Program-made: the position numbers and the translations under genes
The notes under the pieces: model-generated
What the model was told of the DNA's origin: nothing
Databases searched by the model: none
Seen by the model: only the letters and a program-made list of their open reading frames with translations
Part shown: positions 9,814 through 18,384 of the stretch, piece by piece
Numbering within the stretch: the stretch's first letter is position 1
Layout of the letters: each line of letters opens with the position of its first letter
Origin: Gemmatimonas sp.
GTDB lineage: Bacteria; Gemmatimonadota; Gemmatimonadetes; Gemmatimonadales; Gemmatimonadaceae
Length of the DNA stretch: 64,000 nt
Direction: 5' to 3'
Assembly: GCA_011390935.1 (NCBI GenBank)
Contig: JAABRL010000006.1
Coordinates: forward strand, 106,599 to 170,598

Positions 9814-10767
9814 ATGCAACGAACGTCTCTGTCAGTCCGGGCCCTCATGATCGCGCTGTGCGCCCTCACCGCCGCGTGTGAGGGCGAGACGGGGCCGGCC
9901 GGTCCAACCGGGCCCCAGGGCGGCGATGGGCCGAGTGGCCCCGCCGGTCCGCAGGGGCCGACCGGTCCCGCCGGCCCCATGGGCCCGCGCGGCGATGCGG
10001 GGAGCAACAACGGGCGCCTCATCTACGCGGTGGACACGGCCAACATGCTCGTCACCTTCGGCGCGCTGCGCCCCGATCAGGTGATGCGTCGCATTCCCAT
10101 CACCGGATTGCAGGCCGATGAACGCGTGGAGGGCATCGACTTCGGCCCCGTGGACGGTCGGCTGTACGCGGTGGGTTCGTCGAGTCGCATCTACACCGTG
10201 GACACGATGACCGCCGCAGCGACGGCGGTGGGGTCGGCGGCGTTCACCCCGATGCTCATGGGTCCGCATGTGGGCTTCGACTTCAATCCGGTCCCCAACC
10301 GCATTCGCGTACACGGCGGCATGGCGCAGAATCTGCGCCTGGTGCCGCAGCTTGGCGGCGCGAGCGATGGCACGGTGGCGGTGGTGGACGGCACGCTGGC
10401 GTACGCGGCCGATGATGCGGGCGCCGGCATGACACCGATGCTCTCCGGGACGGCGTACACGAACAGCGTGGCAAATGCGATGTCCACGGTGCTCTACGCG
10501 ATCGACTACGAGCGGGATGCGCTCGTGATGTTGCCCGATCCGAACGCGGGCGTGGTACGCACCATGGCCATGCTCGGCGTGAACACCAACGGACACGTGG
10601 GCTTCGACATCGCGGGCAACACCGGCACCGCGTATGTGTCGCTCACCGTGGGCGGTGGTTTCAGCGGTTCAATGTTCTACGTGCTCAACCTCGGCAACGG
10701 CGCGCTCTTTCCGGTGGGCGGCGTGGCCAACTCGGCGCCGCTGCGCGGACTCGCAGTCGCGCCGTGA
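9814..10767 (+). CDS. Collagen-like DUF4394 lipoprotein
   Basis: The 317-residue product starts at the ATG at 9814, eight bases after GGAGG. The signal peptide [22 protein letters not shown] ends in a lipobox-like TAAC. Immediately after the Cys come 13 consecutive collagen G-X-Y triplets (residues about 24-63), mostly GPA, GPT, GPQ and GPM. The rest (about 65-317) is a DUF4394 domain: [51 protein letters not shown] and a terminal [11 protein letters not shown]4394 domains are propeller-like modules of unknown function. The architecture suggests a surface lipoprotein with a collagen-type stalk carrying a globular head. The stalk is short for a stable collagen helix, so this is an inference. 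Confidence 0.9.
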   Translation: MQRTSLSVRALMIALCALTAACEGETGPAGPTGPQGGDGPSGPAGPQGPTGPAGPMGPRGDAGSNNGRLIYAVDTANMLVTFGALRPDQVMRRIPITGLQADERVEGIDFGPVDGRLYAVGSSSRIYTVDTMTAAATAVGSAAFTPMLMGPHVGFDFNPVPNRIRVHGGMAQNLRLVPQLGGASDGTVAVVDGTLAYAADDAGAGMTPMLSGTAYTNSVANAMSTVLYAIDYERDALVMLPDPNAGVVRTMAMLGVNTNGHVGFDIAGNTGTAYVSLTVGGGFSGSMFYVLNLGNGALFPVGGVANSAPLRGLAVAP

Positions 10768-10829
10768 TCGACTCGGCGACTGCGCGCAACGGCGCGCGTG
10801 CCGAGCGCATGCACGGATCGTTGCGCACG

Positions 10830-12389
10830 TCAGGGTGAACGACGTGCCCCACCGACCGCGGGCATGATGAGCTCCACCGAGCCCATCGTGCCCGTGCTCG
10901 GTAGCCGTAGTTGCGTGACGCGCGTGCGCGTGGCCTCGGTGAGGGCTTGCACGGACACGCGCGCGTCGCGGGGCAGGTCGCACAGCTGAAAGGTGCCATC
11001 GGGGCCGGTCGTGGAGGCGGCGTTCGCCAGCTCCCATGACCACGACGTGATGCTCCCCAGGTTTCGGAATCGCGTGCGCCATTCGGCTTCCACCCGCGCC
11101 CCCACCACGGGCGAGCCGTCGGGGCGACGCACCACACCGGCCACGTGCGCATTCGCGGCGTCGGTTCCGGTGCACGAGGGCGTGCTGGTCCACTCGGCGA
11201 CCGCCGAGGCGGCGGCCGCGCGGTCGAAGGCGTTATCGAGCCGCGTGCCGATCGTGCGTTCCGCCGCCGGTCCGCCCACGGAATAGAGCAGCGCATCGCG
11301 AAGTCGCGCCTCCAGCACCATGCCCCCGATCTCCTGCACACCGGTGGCACGCGTCCGCGGTACGCGCATGGCACCACTCACTTCGGTCGCGAGCAGCGGC
11401 ATGCGCAACGACCAGCGATCGATGATCCAACGCCCATCGGCGAGCTGCGTGTATTCCACCGTGCCGCCCGGATTCGCCGCGGCCTCTGGTGCGGCCTGTC
11501 CGTCGTAGCCGAACTCCAGTCGCTGCAGCGCGCGTGACGGCAGCTCGAGCCACAGCGTGCCACGCACATCCACGCGCGAACGCGCCGTGCGTTGCGGAGC
11601 GAACGCGATCCCCACGAGTCCATCCGACTCGCGCGAGAGATCGAGCGAGAGGCAGTAGCGTGCCAGAAATGCATCGGAGGTGAGCACCTGCGCGTCCGGG
11701 GCCCGATACGTCACACTGCCATCGCGCTCCTCCACCACGAACCCTTCGCGCAGCAGCGACGACACCGGCACGCTCCGAAACGGCTGCGTGCTGCTGCCGG
11801 TACGCACGACCGGTGCAGAGACGCGCTGCACATTGCCACGCAGATCGCGAAACTCTTCGGTGAGCACGGTGCGAACAACGAGCGCTTCACCCTGCGCGCT
11901 GCCGATCGACGCGCTGAGCGCCGTGAGCGCGTCGGCGAACAGCGTTCGCGTCACGCTCGACTCGTCGTCCGATGCGGCGCCACAGCGCGCGCGCTCCTGC
12001 ACGCGCAACGTGGTGATGGACACCGGCACATCGGGGAGCGTACGCCCGATGTCGCGACTCTCGCCCACCAGCACGCGACCGCGCCACAGCTCGACGGGGC
12101 GCTGTCCGATGCGCAGCGCCAGCACGATCACCGAATCCTGGCCGAGCCCGAGGCGAAACGATCCGGTCGCCGAACTCAACGCACGCCCCACGATGGCGCG
12201 ATCGGCGGCGCGCATGGCGGTGACCACCACGCCTTCCATGGGAGCGCCGCTGATCTCGGCGCGCAGCACACCGCGCACGTCCTGAGCCGCGCCGCGCGAT
12301 GGCAGGAGCAGCGCCGCTGCGAGACACGCGAGCCGAGTCCCGCAATCGACGAGCCGGATCATGCGCTGAGTGCGAGTTGTCGGGTTCAT
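10830..12389 (-). CDS. Exported carboxypeptidase-regulatory-like domain protein
   Basis: A 519-residue protein with an N-terminal signal ending near SRGAAQ. Residues about 38-115 form a carboxypeptidase-regulatory-like (CarboxypepD_reg) sandwich (VRGVLRAEISGAPMEGVVVT, SSATGSFRLGL). The long middle, with cysteines at CGAASDD and YCLSLDLS, resembles the outer-membrane-associated part of related Gemmatimonadota proteins. A second sandwich sits at about 405-500 (VAGVVRRPDGSPVVGARVEA, GPDGTFQLCDLP). Such domains usually precede TonB-dependent receptors; here no barrel follows, so it is a stand-alone secreted or periplasmic protein. Role unknown. It converges on the DUF4394 gene with a 62-base gap. 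Confidence 0.85.
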   Translation of the reverse strand: MNPTTRTQRMIRLVDCGTRLACLAAALLLPSRGAAQDVRGVLRAEISGAPMEGVVVTAMRAADRAIVGRALSSATGSFRLGLGQDSVIVLALRIGQRPVELWRGRVLVGESRDIGRTLPDVPVSITTLRVQERARCGAASDDESSVTRTLFADALTALSASIGSAQGEALVVRTVLTEEFRDLRGNVQRVSAPVVRTGSSTQPFRSVPVSSLLREGFVVEERDGSVTYRAPDAQVLTSDAFLARYCLSLDLSRESDGLVGIAFAPQRTARSRVDVRGTLWLELPSRALQRLEFGYDGQAAPEAAANPGGTVEYTQLADGRWIIDRWSLRMPLLATEVSGAMRVPRTRATGVQEIGGMVLEARLRDALLYSVGGPAAERTIGTRLDNAFDRAAAASAVAEWTSTPSCTGTDAANAHVAGVVRRPDGSPVVGARVEAEWRTRFRNLGSITSWSWELANAASTTGPDGTFQLCDLPRDARVSVQALTEATRTRVTQLRLPSTGTMGSVELIMPAVGGARRSP

Positions 12390-12714
12390 CAGTCACGCCT
12401 CGTCAACATGGGACCCGTCGCCAGCGGCGTCCATTCACACGCGGCGGCATTCACCACGTACTGATCGAGAATGTACAGTCGACGCAGGCGCGTCGCCGCT
12501 CGATATCAATGACGGTCACGTGGTGGCTTCCGTTCTCCCCAGCACGACACGGTGCGCCCGAACTCCACCGCGCGGCCCGGAGCGCGCGCGTACGGCAGTG
12601 GACACCCTCATCCGCAAAGCCACCGGCGCGGTTGCGGTCGCGCCGAAGCATGTTCGCCGGTACTCGAGAGTCAGCGGACCGGGGCCGACACTCCCGCCAC
12701 CGCGATTGACCTTC
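12390..12714. other. 325-bp intergenic region
   Basis: It lies between the stop of the minus-strand DUF1990 gene and the start of the minus-strand carboxypeptidase-regulatory-like gene. No frame with family resemblance was seen on either strand, and I found no convincing promoter boxes, repeats or RNA gene. It should hold the promoter of the gene at 12389. Confidence 0.4.
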
Positions 12715-13380
12715 CTATTGGGGCGCCTCCGACGCCGACAGCAGCGCTCCCACCACCAGCCGCTGCATGTTGCTGAGCGACTGCTCCGCGAACGACCGCT
12801 GCAGGCGCCGCCCGACCAGCCGGAACCCGATGCGATAGAACCAGTTCGCGATGTGCCCCGTCTGCGAGAACGAGTGCACGCGAAACACCACCGCGCCCGT
12901 GGCAAGATGCTTGGCGATTTCGAAAGTGATCTCCCCGCGTTCGAGATGCCCGGCGAGCGTGTGATAGCTGTAGCCCCACACATACTCCTGCCCGTCGCGA
13001 CCCTCTCGCGCTTCTTCGATCACGCGACTCACTCGTACCCCGAGCTCGAAGCGCATCCAGAGAAAACGCGCCGTGAGCAGCATGGGCCGATCGAGCAGCG
13101 GCGCCTCGGGATCGAAGGAACCGCGAATCAGGCGCGTGGGCGTGAACGAGTACGCCCGCAGGATCTCGGTGGCGATCACGAAGGATCCGCGCGGTTCCGG
13201 CTCGCCGGGCGCCTCGTCGGGCAGTCCGATTTCGCGCGCATCGACATTCCACCCGGCGGCTTCGACGTACGTATCGCGCTTGGTGAGATCGATCGTGGGC
13301 TCGAGTGTCGCAATCTCCGCCAGTCTCGCACGTTCCCGCTGGTCGAGCACTCGATCGGCCGCGGCGTGCCGTGATTTCAC
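12715..13380 (-). CDS. DUF1990 family protein (second of a pair)
   Basis: The start is the GTG at 13380, overlapping the upstream stop as GTGA, giving 221 residues. The DUF1990 (UPF0548) signature is in the C-terminal half: YSYHTLAGHLERGEITFEI, then VVFRVHSFSQTGHIANWFYR and GRRLQRSFAEQSL. No signal peptide; one short amphipathic region. DUF1990 proteins are small, widespread in bacteria and plants, and of unknown biochemical function. The overlap with the gene before it implies one transcript and translational coupling. Confidence 0.8.
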   Translation of the reverse strand: MKSRHAAADRVLDQRERARLAEIATLEPTIDLTKRDTYVEAAGWNVDAREIGLPDEAPGEPEPRGSFVIATEILRAYSFTPTRLIRGSFDPEAPLLDRPMLLTARFLWMRFELGVRVSRVIEEAREGRDGQEYVWGYSYHTLAGHLERGEITFEIAKHLATGAVVFRVHSFSQTGHIANWFYRIGFRLVGRRLQRSFAEQSLSNMQRLVVGALLSASEAPQ

Positions 13381-14099
13381 TCGGTGAGCTCCTCGGACCT
13401 GATGTCCACTTCGGGGACCTCCGTGCAGCCGACGCGCTCGGCCACGCGCTGCAGAAATGTCACCCACACTTCGGTTTGCACGGATCGCCCCACGGCGAGC
13501 GTTTCGTACGCGAGTTGCACCGCGCGATCGCGCACGCGCGCCCATGACTCGATGACCACGTCGAAACGATCGGGGGCGCGCGGAAGATTCACAACCGAGA
13601 ACGTAATGTGCCCGGCTTCAGGATGCCCGTGCAGCGTGACGAGAGTGAAGCAGTCATCGAGCACTTCGGCCACGCGCACACGACCGTTCCATGGGCCGAG
13701 CATGGTGATGTCGTACTCATCACCGACTGCCATCCAGGCCACATCACCAGCGGCTTTTTCGAACGCGGCCAAACTCGCCGGCGACAGCTCCTGCATACTG
13801 CGCTGAATCTCCTGCAACAATGAGCGCGTGGTGAACGACGCCCGTGGCACGTTGACGGCATACCGACGGTGTGTAAGTTCGCCCACCCCCGAATGCTCCG
13901 CTTGCAGGTCGGAGCCGTAGTCGTCAGGCGCGCGCGGTGCGCCAGCGGAGGCGCGCGTACGTGACTGTCGCTGCTCGAATCGCGGCGCGAGCGCACGGCG
14001 CAGTGCGTGTGCGAGCAGGGCGGCGGCCACGATCGAACCACCGGCCAACAGGACCGCGGGTACGTACGTGCGACGAGCGCGGGACCAGGGCATAGACAT
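13377..14099 (-). CDS. Membrane-anchored DUF1990 family protein (first of a pair)
   Basis: A 240-residue product from the ATG at 14099 (MSMPWSRARR); the ATG at 14093 is equally possible. An N-terminal hydrophobic segment (VPAVLLAGGSIVAAALLAHAL) predicts a membrane anchor, followed by a basic, low-complexity linker. The rest is DUF1990: VPRASFTTRSLLQEIQRSMQ, GDEYDITMLGPWNGRVRV, and the hallmark TLHGHPEAGHITFSV, followed by FDVVIESWARVRD. The GHPEAGHITF core matches GHLERGEITF in the gene behind it, so the two look like paralogues that diverged in their N-termini. Function unknown. Confidence 0.8.
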   Translation of the reverse strand: MSMPWSRARRTYVPAVLLAGGSIVAAALLAHALRRALAPRFEQRQSRTRASAGAPRAPDDYGSDLQAEHSGVGELTHRRYAVNVPRASFTTRSLLQEIQRSMQELSPASLAAFEKAAGDVAWMAVGDEYDITMLGPWNGRVRVAEVLDDCFTLVTLHGHPEAGHITFSVVNLPRAPDRFDVVIESWARVRDRAVQLAYETLAVGRSVQTEVWVTFLQRVAERVGCTEVPEVDIRSEELTE

Positions 14100-14250
14100 G
14101 CGTAAAGCTGGCCGGTGCGGAGGCGCGGCGCGATGTCTCCTCGGGGCGAACTGCTGTTGGCTCCGGAGAGCGAGTGCGCCGGTCCCGCCGCCAAGACATC
14201 GAGCCGCGTTCGTTCCATCGCCCGCACATCGCGCCGGAGGACGTGTCGGG

Positions 14251-17200
14251 TCACCCCATCGCCGGCACCACCACCGTCCCCGGCACCACCGCCTCCTGCT
14301 CCATCGGCCCCGCCAGCAGCTTGTACAGCACCGGCGTGACCAGCCGCGCAATGAACGTACTCGAGACCAACCCGCCGATGATCACCCACGCCAGCGGCGA
14401 ATACAGCGCCGATTCCTGAATCGCGAGCGGCAACAGGCCACCGATCGCCGTGATCGCCGTGAGCACGATCGGCACGAAGCGGATCTCGCCCGCCTTCTGA
14501 ATCGCGTCGTCGAGCGCATACCCCTCACGCCGCAGCTGATCGGTGAAGTCCACCAGCAGAATGCTCGTCTTGATCTCGATCCCCACGAGCGCCACGAAGC
14601 CGATCATGGCCGTGAACGACAGCGTGTAGCCGGTGAAGAGCAACGCGAGAATGCCACCCACCACGCCCAGCGGAATCACGCTCGCCACCACCAGCGTGGT
14701 GCGGAAGCGCCGGAACTCGAGTACGAGAATGGCCAGAATGCCGAACACGGCCACGATGATCGCCGTGCCGATGCCGCCAAAGCTCTCTTCGCGACTCTCG
14801 ATCTCCCCCGCCGCGTACAACCGATAGCCGTTCGGCAGGTCTATGCGCTCGAGCCCCTCGAGCACCGCCCGCGTGACGCGGTCGGTGTTGAACCCCGAGG
14901 CCACATAACTCGTCACACTCACCGCCCGCACACGCTCACGATGATCGATGACGGTGGGCTTGGCCTCGAAGCGCAGCTGCGCGACCTGCCCCAGCGGCAC
15001 CATGGCACCGGACATGGACGGCACGTAGATGCGGTCGAGCGCCTCCGGTGTGGGCCGCCCGTTGTGCGCGATACGCGTCACGATGGGGTGCTCGTTGCCA
15101 TCATCGGCGCGGAAGAACCCGGCTTCGAGTCCGGCCACACCAAGCCGCAGCGTGCGATCGATTTCCACGGACGGAATGCCCAGCAGGCCGGCCTTCTGCC
15201 GATCCACGGCCAGGCGCAGATCGGTGCGGCGCAACCGAATGGGATTGCGCACATACTGCGTGCCGGCCGTACCCGCCATCACCGCTTCCACCTGCACGGC
15301 GAGCGAGCGCAGCGTATCGAGATCGGGGCCTTCGAGGCGCATGGCGATCGGCGCCTCAATCGGCGGCCCGTTCTCGAACTCCTTGAGCTCGATGCGCGCC
15401 CCTGCATACACCGCGAGCCGCTGTCGCAGCGTATCGAGCACGAGCGGCGTGGTCGCCGCGTCGTACTCGTGCAGCAGCACGAACAGCTGGCCACGATTGG
15501 CTGCCTCGGCGCGCTGAAACACGTTGTAGTAGATGACCGGATTGTCCTTGCCCACGTTCGAGAAGATGCCACGCACGGCCGGGTGCGGGCCGATCACGCG
15601 CTCGGCAAAACGCACCGCCCGATCGGTCTCATCGAGACTGGCGCCGTCGGGTGTTTCGATGTCCACATGAAACTGCGGTGTGCCCGCCTTGGGAAAGAGC
15701 GAGAAGCCCACGGCCGGCACGAGCGACAGACTTGCCACCACCAGCGCGCCGGCCACCGCCAGCGTACGCCACGGATACGCAAGGGCGCGCCCGAGCAGCG
15801 GCGCGTAGGTGGCATGAATGCCGCGATCGAGCAGCTGCAGAAAGCGGTTGCCCTCGCTCGATTCCTCGCGCGGCAGCACGCGACTCGCCAGCCAGGGAAT
15901 GATGGTGAACGACACGAACAGCGACGCGAGCACCGCGTACACCACCGCCACCGGCAGCGAGCGGATGTAGCGCCCCGGCAATCCGGGCAGGAAGAGCAGC
16001 GGCAGGAACGCGAACACGAGCGTGGCCGTACTGCCGAGCACGGCGACGGCGATCTGCTTGGTAGCCTGAATGGCCGCCTCGGTGCGATCCATGCCGGCAC
16101 GCAAAAAGCGCGTGATGTTCTCCACCACCACGATGGAGTCGTCCACCAGCAACCCCAGCGCGATCACGAAGCCCACGATCGACAGCTGATTGATGGAGAA
16201 GCCGGTGGCGTTGAGCAGGGCCACGGCAATCGCGAGCGAGAGCGGAATGGACACCATCACCACCAGCGAGGCACGCTGCCCGAGCGGCAGCAGCGTGAGG
16301 ATCACCAGCGCGAGTGCGATGGCGAAGTCGGTACCCAGGCGACCGAGTCGCTCGTCCACGTTCACGGATTGGTCGAATCCGCGTTCGAGCACCACACCGG
16401 CGGGAAGGCGTGCTTCTTCGTCGTCGAGCACGCGCCAAATGCGATCGCGCAGCTCGCTGATGTTGGTGTCGTCCTGCTTGGTCACGGTCACGAAGAGCGC
16501 CCGCTTGCCGTTCCAGCGGGTGACGTGCACCGGATCGCCGTACCCCCACTGCACCTCCGCCACGTCGCCCACGCGCACCAGGGACCCCGCGCTGCCGCCG
16601 ATCACGGTGGCGCGCACCTGTTCGATGCTGCGATAGCGCCCCTCGGCCGAGAGGTTGAAGCGCCGCGCACCCACATCGAGGGAGCCGCCGGGGATGGTGG
16701 TGTTGTCGCTCTGCAGCGCGCCGAGCACCTGCGTAGGCGCGATACCGAGCGCGGCCAGTTTGCCGAGGTCGAGCGTGACTTGCAGCTCACGCCGCGGCGC
16801 GCCCCAGCGATCGGCCTGCCGCACGCCGGCTTCGCGCTCCACCTGCTCCTCGATGCGCTCCGCGATCTGGTCGAGCTCCACATACGGCGTGGTTTCACTC
16901 ACGAGTGCGAGCTGCAGAATGGCGACCGTGTTGTTCTCGTTGCGCTGCACGTCGAGACGCTGCAGGCCGGCGGGCAGCGACGGTCGCAGCGCATTCACCT
17001 CGCGCAGCACCTCGTCGTTCTTGCGGTCGGCGTCTTCCGACACCTCGAACTCCACGGTGATCACCGCCAGGCCGTCGCCGGCGCGCGAGTACAGCTCCTT
17101 CACGTTTTCGAGCGTGGCGAGGCGTTCCTCGATCGGCTCTACGACCAATTGCTCCATGTCTTCGGCGTCGGCGCCGGGGTACACGGCAATCGTGGTGTAG

Positions 17201-17331
17201 ATGGGCACCGGAAACGACGGGTCTTCGGCGCGCGGAATGTTGAGCCAGCTCATGCCGCCGAGTGCGATCAGCATGAGGAAGAGCAGCACCGTGAACTGCC
17301 AGCGGCGCACCGCAAAGTCCACGATCCTCAC
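14251..17331 (-). CDS. RND efflux permease (AcrB/HAE1-like)
   Basis: A 1026-residue inner-membrane proton-driven pump of the RND family, the usual size for AcrB-type proteins. It opens with MRIVDFAVRRWQFTVLLFLM, the first of about 12 membrane spans. Other landmarks are NIPRAEDPSFPVPIYTTIAV (porter loop), GFVIALGLLVDDSIVVVENI in TM4 with the proton-relay Asp pair (LLVDDS), and the second repeat VALVGIEIKTSILLVDF. The docking and porter domains fall in two large periplasmic loops. The start is a GTG overlapping the adaptor's TGA as GTGA. It is the last gene of the TetR-TolC-adaptor-pump operon; substrates are probably drugs, lipids or solvents rather than metals, but that is inferred. Confidence 0.95.
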   Translation of the reverse strand: MRIVDFAVRRWQFTVLLFLMLIALGGMSWLNIPRAEDPSFPVPIYTTIAVYPGADAEDMEQLVVEPIEERLATLENVKELYSRAGDGLAVITVEFEVSEDADRKNDEVLREVNALRPSLPAGLQRLDVQRNENNTVAILQLALVSETTPYVELDQIAERIEEQVEREAGVRQADRWGAPRRELQVTLDLGKLAALGIAPTQVLGALQSDNTTIPGGSLDVGARRFNLSAEGRYRSIEQVRATVIGGSAGSLVRVGDVAEVQWGYGDPVHVTRWNGKRALFVTVTKQDDTNISELRDRIWRVLDDEEARLPAGVVLERGFDQSVNVDERLGRLGTDFAIALALVILTLLPLGQRASLVVMVSIPLSLAIAVALLNATGFSINQLSIVGFVIALGLLVDDSIVVVENITRFLRAGMDRTEAAIQATKQIAVAVLGSTATLVFAFLPLLFLPGLPGRYIRSLPVAVVYAVLASLFVSFTIIPWLASRVLPREESSEGNRFLQLLDRGIHATYAPLLGRALAYPWRTLAVAGALVVASLSLVPAVGFSLFPKAGTPQFHVDIETPDGASLDETDRAVRFAERVIGPHPAVRGIFSNVGKDNPVIYYNVFQRAEAANRGQLFVLLHEYDAATTPLVLDTLRQRLAVYAGARIELKEFENGPPIEAPIAMRLEGPDLDTLRSLAVQVEAVMAGTAGTQYVRNPIRLRRTDLRLAVDRQKAGLLGIPSVEIDRTLRLGVAGLEAGFFRADDGNEHPIVTRIAHNGRPTPEALDRIYVPSMSGAMVPLGQVAQLRFEAKPTVIDHRERVRAVSVTSYVASGFNTDRVTRAVLEGLERIDLPNGYRLYAAGEIESREESFGGIGTAIIVAVFGILAILVLEFRRFRTTLVVASVIPLGVVGGILALLFTGYTLSFTAMIGFVALVGIEIKTSILLVDFTDQLRREGYALDDAIQKAGEIRFVPIVLTAITAIGGLLPLAIQESALYSPLAWVIIGGLVSSTFIARLVTPVLYKLLAGPMEQEAVVPGTVVVPAMG

Positions 17332-18371
17332 TGGGCACCATCCACGATGCGCACGGCGGCGCTGTCGGTGAGATACGCCGCGCCATTGCCGATCACGCGG
17401 GCATCGGCCGCGATCCCCTGCACGCCCACGCGCGCGCCCGCCAGCGACAGCACGCGCACGCGCTGTCGATACGCGCGCCCGTCACGCTCCACGAACACCG
17501 TGGCCGAGTCCCCATCGGCTTCGAGCAGCGCCTCCACTGGAACGAGCAGCATGGACGCGCTCGACGGCACGTTGATCTGCACGCGCGCCACCGCGCCGGT
17601 GGGCATGGCGTCCGCACCGGAGACCGACACCTCGATCATCACGGCCCCCGTACGCGGATCGGTGGCCACGCCACGCTGCATCACGCGTCCGGGAAAGGAG
17701 CGATCGGGCAACGCATCGAAGGTGATTGTGGCCGACTGCCCTTCACGCACTCGCACCGCATCTCGCTCCGGCAGTCCGATGCGCACAATGCGCCCGCGTG
17801 TGTCGTTGGCCATGAGCAGGATCTCCTGCCCGGGGCCCACCAGCGCACCGGCCTGGGTGCGGCGACGCAGCACACGCCCGTTGCCAGGCGCCGTGATCAC
17901 CGCGTACTCGCGATTCACATCGGCGGTGGCGAGATCGGCCTCGGCGGCCGAGAGCGCCGATTCGGCGTCCTGCAGCTGCGCGCGGGTGGCGACGCTGTCG
18001 GCTACGAGGGACCGCAGTCGCGTGACGTCACGGGTGGCCTTGTCCACCGCCACCTGTGCTTTCCGTCGCATGGCGTCGATTTCGCGCAGATCGAGCGCGG
18101 CGAGCAGTTGCCCGCGTGTCACGTTGTCCCCCTCATCGACCACGAGGCGCGCGAGCACACCACCGATCTTGAAGGCGAGCGGCACTTCATCGCGCGAGCC
18201 GTACGTGCCGGTGGCGGTCACGGGAACGGCCACGGAATCCTGCTGCACCTGCACGAGCGAGACCGGCACGGGCGGCGTGCTCGATTCCGGCACGGCAGCG
18301 GCATCTCCACCGCACGCGGCCACGAGCGGCAACAACAGCACGGCGAGCGGGCGATACATGGGCAATGGCAT
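17328..18371 (-). CDS. RND periplasmic adaptor lipoprotein (membrane fusion protein)
   Basis: The 347-residue product starts at the ATG at 18371, with ACGGAG about ten bases before it. An earlier start would run back into the TolC gene. The signal MYRPLAVLLLPLVAAC ends in the lipobox VAAC, so it is anchored in the inner membrane. The mature part has the usual adaptor order: lipoyl half (ALDLREIDAMRRKA), coiled-coil hairpin of Ala/Arg/Asp-rich helices (VDKATRDVTRLRSLVADSVA), second lipoyl half (REYAVITAPGNGRVLRRRTQ), beta-barrel and membrane-proximal domain (VPVEALLEADGDSATVFVER). It bridges the RND pump to the TolC channel. Coding continues straight into the pump by a four-base overlap. Confidence 0.94.
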   Translation of the reverse strand: MPLPMYRPLAVLLLPLVAACGGDAAAVPESSTPPVPVSLVQVQQDSVAVPVTATGTYGSRDEVPLAFKIGGVLARLVVDEGDNVTRGQLLAALDLREIDAMRRKAQVAVDKATRDVTRLRSLVADSVATRAQLQDAESALSAAEADLATADVNREYAVITAPGNGRVLRRRTQAGALVGPGQEILLMANDTRGRIVRIGLPERDAVRVREGQSATITFDALPDRSFPGRVMQRGVATDPRTGAVMIEVSVSGADAMPTGAVARVQINVPSSASMLLVPVEALLEADGDSATVFVERDGRAYRQRVRVLSLAGARVGVQGIAADARVIGNGAAYLTDSAAVRIVDGAQ

Positions 18372-18384
18372 GGTCACGACTCCG

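Noticed and set aside
9889..10005. Short-period repeat at 9889-10005 as tandem DNA repeat
   Set aside because: The periodicity is nine bases from G-X-Y triplets of the collagen stalk, not an independent repeat or CRISPR.
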